Shown piece after piece: positions 23,670 to 33,268 of a DNA stretch of 64,000 nt (the stretch's first letter is position 1; every line of letters begins with the position of its first letter). This stretch comes from Ophiostoma sp. CBS 140.51 (lineage: Eukaryota > Ascomycota > Sordariomycetes > Ophiostomatales > Ophiostomataceae), in NCBI GenBank assembly GCA_029298735.1, contig JANSLP010000066.1:62001-126000 (forward strand), in the 5' to 3' direction. Both the position numbers and the translations under genes were made by a program. Below the pieces are notes generated by a model. It was not told the origin of the DNA and did not search any database. It saw only the letters and a program-made list of their open reading frames with translations.

Positions 23670-25145
23670 GGGTGGTGAAAAAGGGTTGTGGGGGGATGAA
23701 TGAAAAGGGTGGGCGACTACAAAGTCAAAGTGGAGGTGCGAAGCATGCTGCGAGCAGCTGATGAGTATTTTGTGCTCGATGAGGCGATGGCGAGCTGTTG
23801 GAGGACAGGTCGATGGTGTTGTTAATGGTGAAGATGACTGTGGTATGTGTTGTGAAGTTTCTTGTTAAAGATGAAGATGCGAATAATTCTTGAGGGGTAT
23901 GGTACTTTGTTAATGAAACATCGAGACCAGCTTTGTCCTTTATATGTTTTGTCGTAGCCTTTCACATTTCCATATGGTACGAGGTACATTGCATGTCCGA
24001 GCGAGGTCTCGCATCCACATACCTCGCGGAAAGAGGGGACTAAGTGACAAGAGACAGGAGACACGGGACAATTGGAGAATGGCCACGCTTGTAAGCCATG
24101 CGGAGGCGACTGGCCTGACAGGTGAAAGTCGGTTTTGTTGGTGCACAACCGCACACGAGAATGACGACAGGGCGCCCAGTCTCAAAGGAGGAGAAAAGGC
24201 AGAAACGGAGGAGGGAGCTTTGAGAGTTTTGGTCGGTCCATCGGCGTCAAATCCGCCGATCATGAGGAGAACAGTGGCCAAGAAAGATGAAAAAGAAGAA
24301 GAAAAAGGACGGCGAGAGCGATGGGAATGACAGAGGCCATGCAAATTGCCGGTGGCCAATTCGCTAATATTGGGGTAGACGAGGAGATATCCATGGAACA
24401 TTTCGAGTTGTTTCTCGTTCTTATGAGGCCATATCTCCCGAGAAAGAAGAAAAACAAAAATACGTTACTCAAAGAAACGCCCTCAAACGGCCATCCTTTG
24501 AGCAGGGCTGTGCAATTCGTTAGGCAGCGGTTCCAACAGCCCTGTATCTTTTTCTTGTCTTTGTGTGCCGTCGTAGAGCTTTCCCGGAACTGTTGGAGGT
24601 CGAAGGAAGCTGGTTGCAAAGAAAGGAATTGGCCCGCTTTCGCGATCGGTTTCGTACCTAGAAAACGGCTCGTGGGAAGGCAACGCCTCGCCTAATGACG
24701 CCCAATTTGGTCTTTCCCTGCAAGTTGTGAGTCGGTGCCGTTGCAATTGGTGGAGAAAGGATCGGCTAGACCCACCCTTCCCGGCTCTCGTTCTTTCCAA
24801 CAGCTCGTTATCGTTTTGGTGCTGTTTTACAGCGCTAGGGCCTGTACGAGCGAGGCGAGGTACGAAAGCGAAGTTGAGTTGCGACTTTTTTCCTGACAAC
24901 GGCAAGCTGCTCTCGACATGACATTCATTGTCGGAGACGGAGGTTCAGTTTATTCAACACCGACATTTGTTTCCAGTCGAAAAGAATCTAGATACGGACA
25001 TAAAAATGACGGCATTTGGGAACTATTTTTGGCACCCCATAGATACACGGACCGGTGTGTACAATATTTTTTCAACCGTGTTATATAATTATCACACAGG
25101 CTATGTGACCACACCTTTCAGCGTATCTTATCGCTAAAAAATCAT

Positions 25146-25193
25146 AACAGCGCCCTCAACAGTGCCTTCAATTGCGCCCGTAATAGCGCCCAC
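25146..25193. repeat. Degenerate 12-bp tandem repeat
   Basis: Four adjacent 12-bp units start at 25146, 25158, 25170 and 25182 (AACAGCGCCCTC, AACAGTGCCTTC, AATTGCGCCCGT, AATAGCGCCCAC). A looser continuation runs to about 25223. It is a GC-richer island inside an AT-rich stretch. Confidence 0.7.
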
Positions 25194-25632
25194 AGCGCAC
25201 GCAACAACACCCGAACCAGCGCTCTGTTATTGAAGTAAATAAAAACAGAGTTATATATGTCTTTTCGTTGTATTTCTTTAACGCATTAAAACAATTTATC
25301 CCTACGATATCTTACTTGTATAAGAAAATAAAGTCGTTTTTAAATAAATAAGTAAATTTAGTGATTTTCTATAACGACTTTCTTATTTAAATAGAAGGTA
25401 TACGCTTAACGATTTTGAGTGTAAAACTATAGATTTGTACGGACCCGTGCGATGCTGACGTAATATGGTGCAAAATATATTACACACGGACTCGTGTATG
25501 TATGGGGCGCCCTATTTTTGTCGTCCCTTGGGTGTGTCTTCAAGATATGCATGTAAAGAGTTATGCATTTATGCAAAGTCTTTAATTGACCCCGCGACAG
25601 CAGCTAGCATAGCAACTAAAGTAAACAAACCA

Positions 25633-25653
25633 CGAACATCGAACATCGAACAT
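25633..25653. repeat. CGAACAT x3 tandem repeat
   Basis: Three perfect 7-bp copies lie in the probable leader of mad2, followed by the imperfect TGAACA. Confidence 0.7.
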
Positions 25654-25767
25654 TGAACAATTGGCGACAGCGACATTATCGACGACGACAACGACAACGA
25701 GACGACCCGATTGACGAAAGAACTACATGCTACGGCCAGAACTGAAATTCACACAAAAGCAGCAAAA

Positions 25768-26677
25768 ATGGCGCCCGTCGCAGAAAAGGAAAAGGACAAG
25801 TCCAAAGTCCACAAGCTGTCCCTGAAAGGCAGCGCAAAGCTGGTTTCCGAATTTGTACTTTCGTCAGGAGGAGGGAGAGAGATGTGGGTGTCGACTTGAA
25901 GATAGCGATCGATTTCTAACATGCCTATAGTTCCAATACTCGATCCATTCTATCCTGTACGACTCCCCGACTGCGACATCAAACCCTTCCTCAGACGAAA
26001 TCTCGAAGAACATACACTGACCCCCCGAACAGATTCCAGCGCGGCGTCTACCCGGCTGAGGACTTTTCCGCCATCAAGAAATATGGACTGAACATGCTGG
26101 GTAGGTCGAAAGGTGGTGGGATACATTTTGAGCGAACACTGCTGACAGGATAGTCTCCTCCGATGACCAGGTCCGCGCATACATCAAAAAGATTATGGGC
26201 CAGCTCGACCGCTGGATGGTTGCCAGCCAAATCAGCAAGCTCGTGCTGGTGATCACCGACAAGGATACCGGTGAGCACGTCGAGCGCTGGCAGTTTGACG
26301 TCCAAATCTTTGGCGGTGGCAAGAAGAAGAAGTCAAAGGGCGAGAAGGGTGAGAAGGCGACGGCGTCATCGTCGGCGAATAAAGAGAACGCCGACGCAGC
26401 ACAAGAGGCGGCGCCCGAAAAGACCGAGGCCGAGATCCAGGCCGAGATTGCCGCCATTTTCCGCCAAATCACAGCATCCGTCACTTTCCTGCCACAACTG
26501 GCTGGCGACTGCACGTTCAATGTGCTCGTGTACGCCGACGCCGACAGCGAGGTGCCCGTGGAATGGGGCGACAGCGATGCCAAGGAGATTGTGAATGGCG
26601 AGCGGGTGCAGCTGCGTGGGTTCAGTACGTCGAGCCACCGTGTCGACACGCTGGTGAGCTACCGGTTGGCGGACTGA
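25768..26677 (+). CDS. mad2: Spindle assembly checkpoint protein Mad2 (HORMA domain)
   Basis: Four exons (25768-25854, 25931-25956, 26033-26100, 26154-26677) give 234 residues. Mad2 binds Mad1 and Cdc20 at unattached kinetochores and inhibits the APC/C. The spliced protein reads GSAKLVSEFFQYSIHSILF across the first junctions, then QRGVYPAEDF, KKYGLNMLVSSDDQV, HVERWQFDVQI and RQITASVTFLP; all are HORMA-typical. The second exon is only 26 nt, but its phase and residues fit exactly between conserved blocks. A Lys/Glu/Ala-rich insert of about 34 residues (115-148) follows RWQFDV, making the protein longer than the usual 200-210. An upstream in-frame ATG at 25711 adds 19 residues that do not resemble the family, so 25768 is preferred. 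Confidence 0.94.
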
Positions 26678-27140
26678 ACAAGGAATGAGGAGGAAGGAGA
26701 TTGTACGACTACTACACTTGCGTTTGGTTTTGTTCGTGGGCGATATCTTCACGGGATTTTGGGTTACATATTTTTATCATTTTTATTTCACAGTTCTACA
26801 AAAGGCTCGGCGTTCGGAGGCTGGTCGCTAGTCAGCTAATAATGGAGAATGAAGAACGGTCTATTCTTTTGCTTTTCTCTGGTCGTCTGCATACGTCTAG
26901 TATGGCTAGTATATATCGAGTCAGGTCAATTGCACCTCCTCAAACATCAATCGCTCCCAGTCCCACTATCAAAAGCCTCGCTCAAATCTGTTTCTGAGAC
27001 CACGCTTCCTTCGTACTCCGTGCTCCATGCCAATCATTTCCTGTATCTGTGTTATGCACCGTCCGCCCATCTTATGCTTTCCATTGTATCGTATTACATG
27101 ACGCCCGCATCAAATCCATGTCCCCTCAGTTCAACACGCT
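26678..27140. other. Convergent 3' intergenic region, mad2 / ubp14
   Basis: No coding sequence is seen. It is AT-leaning 3' flank of both genes and contains a TACTCCG heptamer near 27013. Confidence 0.5.
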
Positions 27141-29682
27141 TTACACCCGCTTAAAAAAGTAAATGTAGGCAAACTTCTTCATCTCCTCCACATCCACCAC
27201 CTCGACAACCTTTTCGTCATTGAACAGCACCCACGACACCTTGTCGCTGTCCTCGGCCAGCTTCTTGCGGATGAACGCGACGTAGTGGCCGGCGTGGATA
27301 CTCGTGCCCTTGTGGCACACAATGCTCTGGAGCTGGTAGTTGGCGGGCGTGTCGCTGGTACCTGCTGGCGGGCGCTCTGCAGAAGAGGCGTCAGCACCGG
27401 CAGCAGCAGACTCGTCCTCACCCGTGGCGTCAGGGTGGCTAAACAGCCACTCGACGGCCCGCTCGACGTCGCCGCCCGTCTCACGTAGAGCCTGCTTGGC
27501 CTGCGGCTCGGCAAAGCCCATGGCACCGAGCATCTCAATCTTTTCGGGATCGGCAGCCGCAGCGCCAGCACTGCCGGCACCACCGCCGCCGCTCTCAATC
27601 ACCAGTGGCTCATCAATGTCCGGGTCCTCCATGTGGCCAAACAGCCATTCCATGGCCGCGTTGGCGTCGTTGTTTCCTGTCGCATAGAGCGCCTTCTCGC
27701 AGCGCACAAGCGGGAAGCCCATGCCCTCGAGCTGGGCGACGGCCTCGGGGTTGGCTACAAAGGCGGGTGCACCAGTCGCGGCGGCAGAATCTTCAGGAAG
27801 AAGCTCCTCGTTAGGTTGCTGGCCGGGCGACAGGTACTCGTCGAGCGGGAACGCTGCGTCATCGACAAGCACGGGCACGTCGACTTTGATGGGGACCCAG
27901 TTGACAAGTGTCATCTTGCGCGCGTTGACGACAAAGACATCGGGCAGCGTCTTGAAGAGCGACCGCTTGCTGTAGCCGTCCTTGCTGCCACACGCTGCAC
28001 ACGTCAGCTCGACCGTCTCCTCGCCCGTGAAGCGGTCCAGGCACTCCTTGAGCGTCACCGGCTTGTACCCAGCATCCGCCGCGTCAGAACCTTCCTCGGC
28101 CGGCAGCTTTTCGAGAGGCACGTCGATGAAGATGCTATCCTGCTCGTTCGTGGTGTACCGGACCTTCTTGCAGCTGAGGCACTGCAGGCGTTGCTCGAGA
28201 GTGAAGCGGAATGGTACGGTCGGGTCGTCGGCTGGCGTCGCATGCTTGGCCCGCGTGATGAGCTTGATTAGATGCTGCAGCAGCTCAAAGGCGTCCTGCT
28301 GCCGCATAGTCGAGAACTCTTCATGGCCGCGGCCGACGAGGTGCTTGAGCATAGCCGGCTCCAAACCCTTCTGGTGGGGCACAACAGGGTCATCGCCTGT
28401 GCGGACCGAAACATCGGCATCGGGCTTCGAGTAGCGGCCGGACAGCAGACCGTCACCAACCTTGCGCAGCTGTGTTTCGAGGTCGTCCGCCGGATCGCGC
28501 AGGCCAACCATATCCTGGCTGATTCTGCCATACCGCTTCTGGAACGATGGCAGATCGTACAGGCACTGGAGGATACTGGCCAGGTAGCAGCTGTTGCCGA
28601 GGTTCTTGAGTCCCGTGAGACCTTTGCCAAAAAGCGGCCGTAGTTCCTTGCCATCCTCGGTCGTCATTGTAAACTCCCAGCGCAAGTTCTGCTCGATCTG
28701 CATCTCCGTCAAACTCTTCTCTGTCTTTTGGCGCTCAGCCAGAATGATGCCCCAGTGGGCCAAGTGGTCGCCGAGCTTGTCGTCGATGCGCTCGTCGTCA
28801 CAAGTGTAGCAATAAACGTCGGCGTTGCCCTCGGGCGTGATCGATCCCAGCTTTACAGCCACGCCGTGGCCTGTCTCAGTCGCGTGCGCCAGACCGTGCG
28901 AGTTGCCGCCGACACCGCCAAACTGGGCACGGCCACAGCCCAGGTTGCCGCATTGCAGACAGAGCCACAGGTTCTCGTTGAGCTCGCACGACGAGCAGTG
29001 GCCCAGGTCCTGCGATGCAATCGTGCGCGCCGCATCTTGGTAGAGAGAGCGGACGTGCTCGCACGAGACCAGCTCCTGCTCCCAAGCCTTGACCTCTTCT
29101 TTGCGCGAGAACGTGTTGGCCTTGAGGATGCCGTCGACAATGGGAGCTAGCTTGGGATCGGTCGTGTCGAGTTCAGTATCGCATTCGAGGCACTTGACAG
29201 CCACCTTGGTGTCGTAGCGGTCTTCTTCGGTCTCGGCGGCAATGGCAAGCTTCGACATCTTCGGGGGCGGCTCGTCGCGCACAATCGCCTTGCGCGTCCG
29301 GCGGATGTTTAGGGCTAGGGGGTGTTGGAAGGAGATGTTGTGAATCTTGGCGTGGTTACGGTCGCCCGTGCAGCCACCGTTAAAGCATTGCAGACAGACA
29401 TCGAGGCCTTCGGGATCGTCCTGTTTGGGGAAAACGAAAGGCGGTGGTTAGCAAGTCGTTCGTGGGGTTGGGGGTTGCTCTGGCCGCCAAACGTACAATC
29501 GAGTCGAAGCATTCTGTGCAGTCCTCGCGGTAGACTGACTGGGCGGGTGTTGGAGGTCGGAGGCCTGGGGAGAAGGAAAAACGGTGAACGGATTAGTATT
29601 TCGAGCCTCACTTTATCGCTTGTTTCTTTTGCGTTGGAAACAGTCCTGCCATACTTATCGAGGCTAGATGAGGGCACGCCAT
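27141..29682 (-). CDS. ubp14: Ubp14/USP5-type ubiquitin carboxyl-terminal hydrolase
   Basis: Three exons (29682-29655, 29564-29497, 29420-27141) give 791 residues. The enzyme disassembles unanchored polyubiquitin chains and so protects the proteasome from inhibition. Exon 1 encodes only MACPHLASI plus one base of the next codon. The N-terminus continues LRPPTPAQSVYREDCTECFD and CLQCFNGGCTGDRNH, the variant zinc finger. The canonical ZnF-UBP follows (CSSCELNENLWLCLQCGNLGCGR, about 174-196), which reads the free ubiquitin tail. The catalytic Cys box GLKNLGNSCYLAS places Cys310; the His box is SIHAGHYVAFIRK near the end. Two UBA domains lie between (VAQLEGMGFPLVRCEKAL and IEMLGAMGFAEPQAKQAL). 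The short first exon was found because its phase and MACPH start match the family. Confidence 0.95.
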
Positions 29683-30743
29683 TGCTGCGATGAGGTACAG
29701 CGAGGGTGTCTGGAAGGTATCTGGTGGTCAATCGGGTTTGCTGTGCAGTAAAAACGAGGGTTGGAGGAGAGAAGAAAAGAATGACAAATGGAGAAATGCA
29801 GAGATGTGAAAGTTGAGACGGAACAAACAAAGCAGAAGCTCTTTGTACAGCGCCAGTAGCGACGCGAAGGTAAGCTTTCGCGGGGTAAGAGCGTGTAGGC
29901 AGCGTCAGCCGCAGCCTACACCGACGTAATGGCACTGAGAGACTAGCCGCCTGTAGCTGCCTGGAATGGAAGCCCCGCATCTGCCCTCGGCGCTGCGACG
30001 GTAGCCGCCACAGAAGGAGCAGGGGCGAGAAACGTTCAAATTTGCGGCAAAGGGCAAAAACGTGGCCGATGTCAGGAACATCCAGGGGCGAAATCCGGAT
30101 CCGGCTACGATGCGCCTTTAGGGATGTCAACATGTCAGCGCAGACACAGTTCGGATATGGCTATTTGAAAAGATTTTTTTTTTTTTTTTTGAAAAAAGAC
30201 CGCTCTGGGACTGTCACGAAAAGGTGATGCCGGTCGATGATGCTGGTCGCAGGAAGGTGAGCTCCTCCTTCTCTACAGGACCAAAACCAAAGCGACGATT
30301 TGTTGTCCAGGGCAAGTCGTGATGTTTGATCTTTTCACGGAAGGAGCGAACAAAACACAGGACAGTGTTGTCGCTAGTTGCTCGCGACCACTATGCTCTT
30401 CACGGTACTGTTGTATAGCCTCCCATGTCTTCTTTCCGTTTGTCAAAGAACATGTTGTAAACAAAGCAAAGGTGTAAACAAAAAGCACCCCATCTCGTAA
30501 AGTTCCCACGCCCCTTTCTATATTTACTCTTCTTCCTATTCCAGCCTCACCATCCTCAAGTATTACATCCCAGACCATATCTCTTATTATCTTGCCTGGT
30601 GCCCTCCCAATCAAACACCCACGAATCCTCTGTCTTCTTGACCTTGTTGTCTGTCTTCTTGCCCTCACCCTGTGGTCGCCCAAATCATCCGCCTCTTCCT
30701 CAAAACCGCGGCCGAACAGCAATCGGTTCCGGATTGACGCAAC
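29683..30743. other. Divergent intergenic region, ubp14 / small secreted protein
   Basis: Promoters of both genes. It contains a 17-T run at 30174-30190 and, from about 30540, a C/T-rich leader leading to CAACATGG at 30744. A 217-codon minus-strand frame over 30273-30926 has no motif and overlaps the better plus-strand gene. Confidence 0.5.
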
Positions 30744-31130
30744 ATGGCGGCACCAATCAAAATGATCGCTTTTGTTGTTGTTCTCATACTGGGCTACGCC
30801 GCTTCTACAAGCCGAAGCCACGAAAATGTTTTCCGGAACATCGCCACCATTGGTGATCGTTTTCCCAGGCACGATCGTCTTGCCGGGCACAATCATCCAG
30901 ATGTTTACGGTGCCCAAAATTTCCAAGATGACTTATCTGAGATCGTCCCGCGGCAATATCTGCTTGACACTTGCCCATGGCATAATGAGGCATGCCCGTT
31001 ATACCCGCAACAATGTTTCGAATGGCCCCCCTGCCCTGTCCAGGGATGCATCTTCCCTGAAGTCGCTATTGTTCGTACTTTGGGCGAAGAGGATGATATG
31101 GATGAGGAAGAGCTTCACAACGAAATGTAG
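30744..31130 (+). CDS. Small secreted protein with a cysteine-rich segment
   Basis: A single open frame of 128 residues. Residues 1 to about 22 look like a signal peptide (IAFVVVLILGYAAST). The mature part has five Cys in 29 residues, spaced C-x6-C-x6-C-x5-C-x4-C, three of them followed by Pro, and an acidic tail (GEEDDMDEEE). The leader is pyrimidine-rich and the ATG context (CAACATGG) is good. I recognise no family. Plausible roles are an extracellular structural protein, an antimicrobial or an effector-like protein. An odd number of Cys leaves one unpaired or a missed exon. That this is a real gene is likely but unproven. Confidence 0.5.
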   Translation: MAAPIKMIAFVVVLILGYAASTSRSHENVFRNIATIGDRFPRHDRLAGHNHPDVYGAQNFQDDLSEIVPRQYLLDTCPWHNEACPLYPQQCFEWPPCPVQGCIFPEVAIVRTLGEEDDMDEEELHNEM

Positions 31131-31714
31131 CCTTCTGGCAGAGCAAGAGTGCTGCGATACGCGACGGCCTTTCTTACACCTTGTGTGTGGCCGCCTACAG
31201 AAGTTGTCGTGATTTTGGACCCGATGCCTGGGCAGCGGATGGGGCATGGAGATCGCAGAGAATAAGACAGGTTGACACAGGACTGCTACTTTGTCTAACA
31301 GACGGGAGTACCTCATTCATTGTCCCTTCCCAATCTAACTTTCTTTGGGACAAGGCGACCATACCCAGAGTGACTCGCGTCTACAGCGGACAAGGATCGA
31401 AGCGAACATCCTTTCTTCAGGCATATCATAATTGAAGCGAGCGAGCGAGTCAGAGGGTTTGAAGCGCCCTTTCTCTTATTTTGTTTTCTTATTTTCGTTT
31501 TTTTCTTCTATTGTACATAAAACTTTCCCACCTGTACATACTGTGATTCAGATCGACTAGCGAACAACCATAGATATAGTAAGAAAAGAATATGCATATT
31601 TTCAACCTTTCACGGTTATGTCGTGGTCCCAATGTGAGGCGAGCCTTATCTAATAGACCTCGCTTTCTAGCTCCGGGCCATCTGCATGGTATCACCCGGC
31701 TGAACCTCTACACT
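31131..31714. other. Convergent 3' intergenic region
   Basis: No gene seen. It is 3' flank of the small secreted protein (+) and the membrane protein (-). Confidence 0.4.
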
Positions 31715-32335
31715 TTAACTCGGCTGGGACGGCGTGTTGTTTCGAGGATTGACCTCGGAGACTGGTGTCGACAGAATGCGTATGGGATGATGCACTTGCC
31801 ACTGCCGAGCTAGCTCAGCCTGTAGATCTTCGTGCTGGTGGGCTTCGGGTTCGATACGGTGCCGCTGACGTTGGCGTTGACGATTCTGGCGATGCTGCTG
31901 GCCACTGACGGGCTGCAGACGGAAATTGTCGTGAGCGCCACCGCTCCGGGCCGTCAAGTTGGTGGCCTCATTCTTCGAACTGCGCTGAATATGCCTGGCG
32001 AAGCCAACCCCCACGGCAATCAAGAACAAGCCCAGAATGCCGCAAGAAACGCCAACCGCCACGCCTGCATGGCTGTCGGAAGCCGAATTCGCTCCAAGAA
32101 GTCCACCGCCAGGCATGCCTGGGTAGTAGACAAAAGTCTCGGAAGGAAATGCGGACGAGGGAGAAGAAAAAGTAATAGTGGTGGTAGGTTGGGCGATGGT
32201 GACAAAGTCGGACGTTGCGATTTGCTCGTGTTCTTCTGGTTTAGCAACGTTGAGAGGCAGTCCAGTCGAGTTTGTAGTCTTTCTGGCGGAGTTTGCACCG
32301 AGAGTAGCGTTCAGTACAGAAGGAGAAGGAGGCAT
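31715..32335 (-). CDS. Single-pass membrane protein, Mid2/WSC-stalk-like topology
   Basis: 206 residues from the ATG at 32335. The N-terminal 88 residues are Ser/Thr/Pro-rich with two N-glycosylation sequons (NAT, NST). One transmembrane helix follows (about 91-113, GVAVGVSCGILGLFLIAVG), then a basic stop-transfer RHIQR. The cytosolic tail has an alternating Gln-Arg run (QRQRQRQRHR, about 152-161). This layout is common in fungal wall sensors and orphan surface proteins, but no ligand domain or clear signal peptide is visible. An in-frame ATG at 32443 is less likely, as a TATATA lies only a few bases upstream of it. Function unknown. Confidence 0.6.
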   Translation of the reverse strand: MPPSPSVLNATLGANSARKTTNSTGLPLNVAKPEEHEQIATSDFVTIAQPTTTITFSSPSSAFPSETFVYYPGMPGGGLLGANSASDSHAGVAVGVSCGILGLFLIAVGVGFARHIQRSSKNEATNLTARSGGAHDNFRLQPVSGQQHRQNRQRQRQRHRIEPEAHQHEDLQAELARQWQVHHPIRILSTPVSEVNPRNNTPSQPS

Positions 32336-33268
32336 GGCCGGTAGTTGAGGTAGATGGAGTTGTTCGGTTGATCGCGAGCGGGTTGATGATGAGGCTGGAA
32401 AAGAAGGACATAAAGAGATGTGCTGGGGAAAGTATAATGGCATTACTCTCTATATACTGAAATGACAGAGAACATCACGACACAGCGGTAATTGTCTACC
32501 TGGCTGATGCAAAAGCACGGGCCAAGATTGTTTCTTGTTTTCTTCCTCCATCCTTCTATGAGGTGAATTATGGAATAAGTGACAAAGTTTGAAGCTCATT
32601 TCCAGCCCTGTAGGGTAACCCGCGCGGTTGCTATTGATCATGTTCGTGATTTATCACTTTTTGCATGCGCTTGTGGCGTCTTGTTTTGAAACATTCGGAT
32701 ATTTCCGCTTGACTGAGATCGTAAGATATAAATGCGACATGTACCAAGAGAGAACTTGGAAACAGCAGATAAGACATGTAGGTAGGTGGCGATTAATTCA
32801 ATAGAAATCTTTTCATTCTGAATATGGTACAATTGCGTACAAAGTTGTACAAGTAAACAAAAGTAAATAAGCAGAAGTTGAAAAAGTAAAAGCAGTAAAA
32901 ACTCCCCAGGTGATGCACCAGTTTTGCTAGAAAAAATATGGAAAGGCAAGAAAGATGTGGGGGTATATCCAATGCTAAAAATATGCGTTTTTGACACGAA
33001 AATTTTTGTGATGTGTCGACAAAGGAAAGAAGATGTGGAAAGGAAAAGTAGGGACCGAAATATGACAAAAGAAAGGAAAGCCAGTTTGGTGTGCTGCCTT
33101 TTAGGGGCTATTGTGACCCGGATAGAAACGCCGATAGAAAAGACTCAATGATGAAACAAATCAAATGAAAGTACGGTCGAAAGATGGTATTCAAGAATAG
33201 GTGTGGCCGGTGTGGCCGGTGCGGTCGATGCGTGCCGATCTGGAGTTATTGCGGTGAGGTAGGCGACA
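32336..33268. other. Intergenic region
   Basis: No gene seen. It carries the promoter of the membrane protein and the 3' flank of the coiled-coil gene; 32800-32950 is AT-rich. Confidence 0.4.
32451..32456 (-). promoter_or_regulatory. Probable TATA box
   Basis: TATATA on the minus strand, about 116 bp before the membrane-protein ATG at 32335. It supports that start over the one at 32443. Confidence 0.4.

Larger units (their letters stand above)
23670..25767. other. Divergent intergenic region, CYP505 / mad2
   Basis: No gene seen. 23.7-24.9 kb has mixed composition. 24.93-25.68 kb is strongly AT-rich with a degenerate 12-bp tandem repeat, and could be the relic of a decayed repeat. CGAACAT is repeated three times at 25633-25653, just before the mad2 start. 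Confidence 0.5.

Noticed and set aside
25711..25767. Earlier in-frame ATG for mad2
   Set aside because: It adds 19 residues unlike the family; 25768 has a better context and a normal Mad2 N-terminus.
30273..30926. 217-codon open frame opposite the small secreted protein
   Set aside because: No domain; its start lies inside the plus-strand gene and the DNA has a plus-strand leader character.
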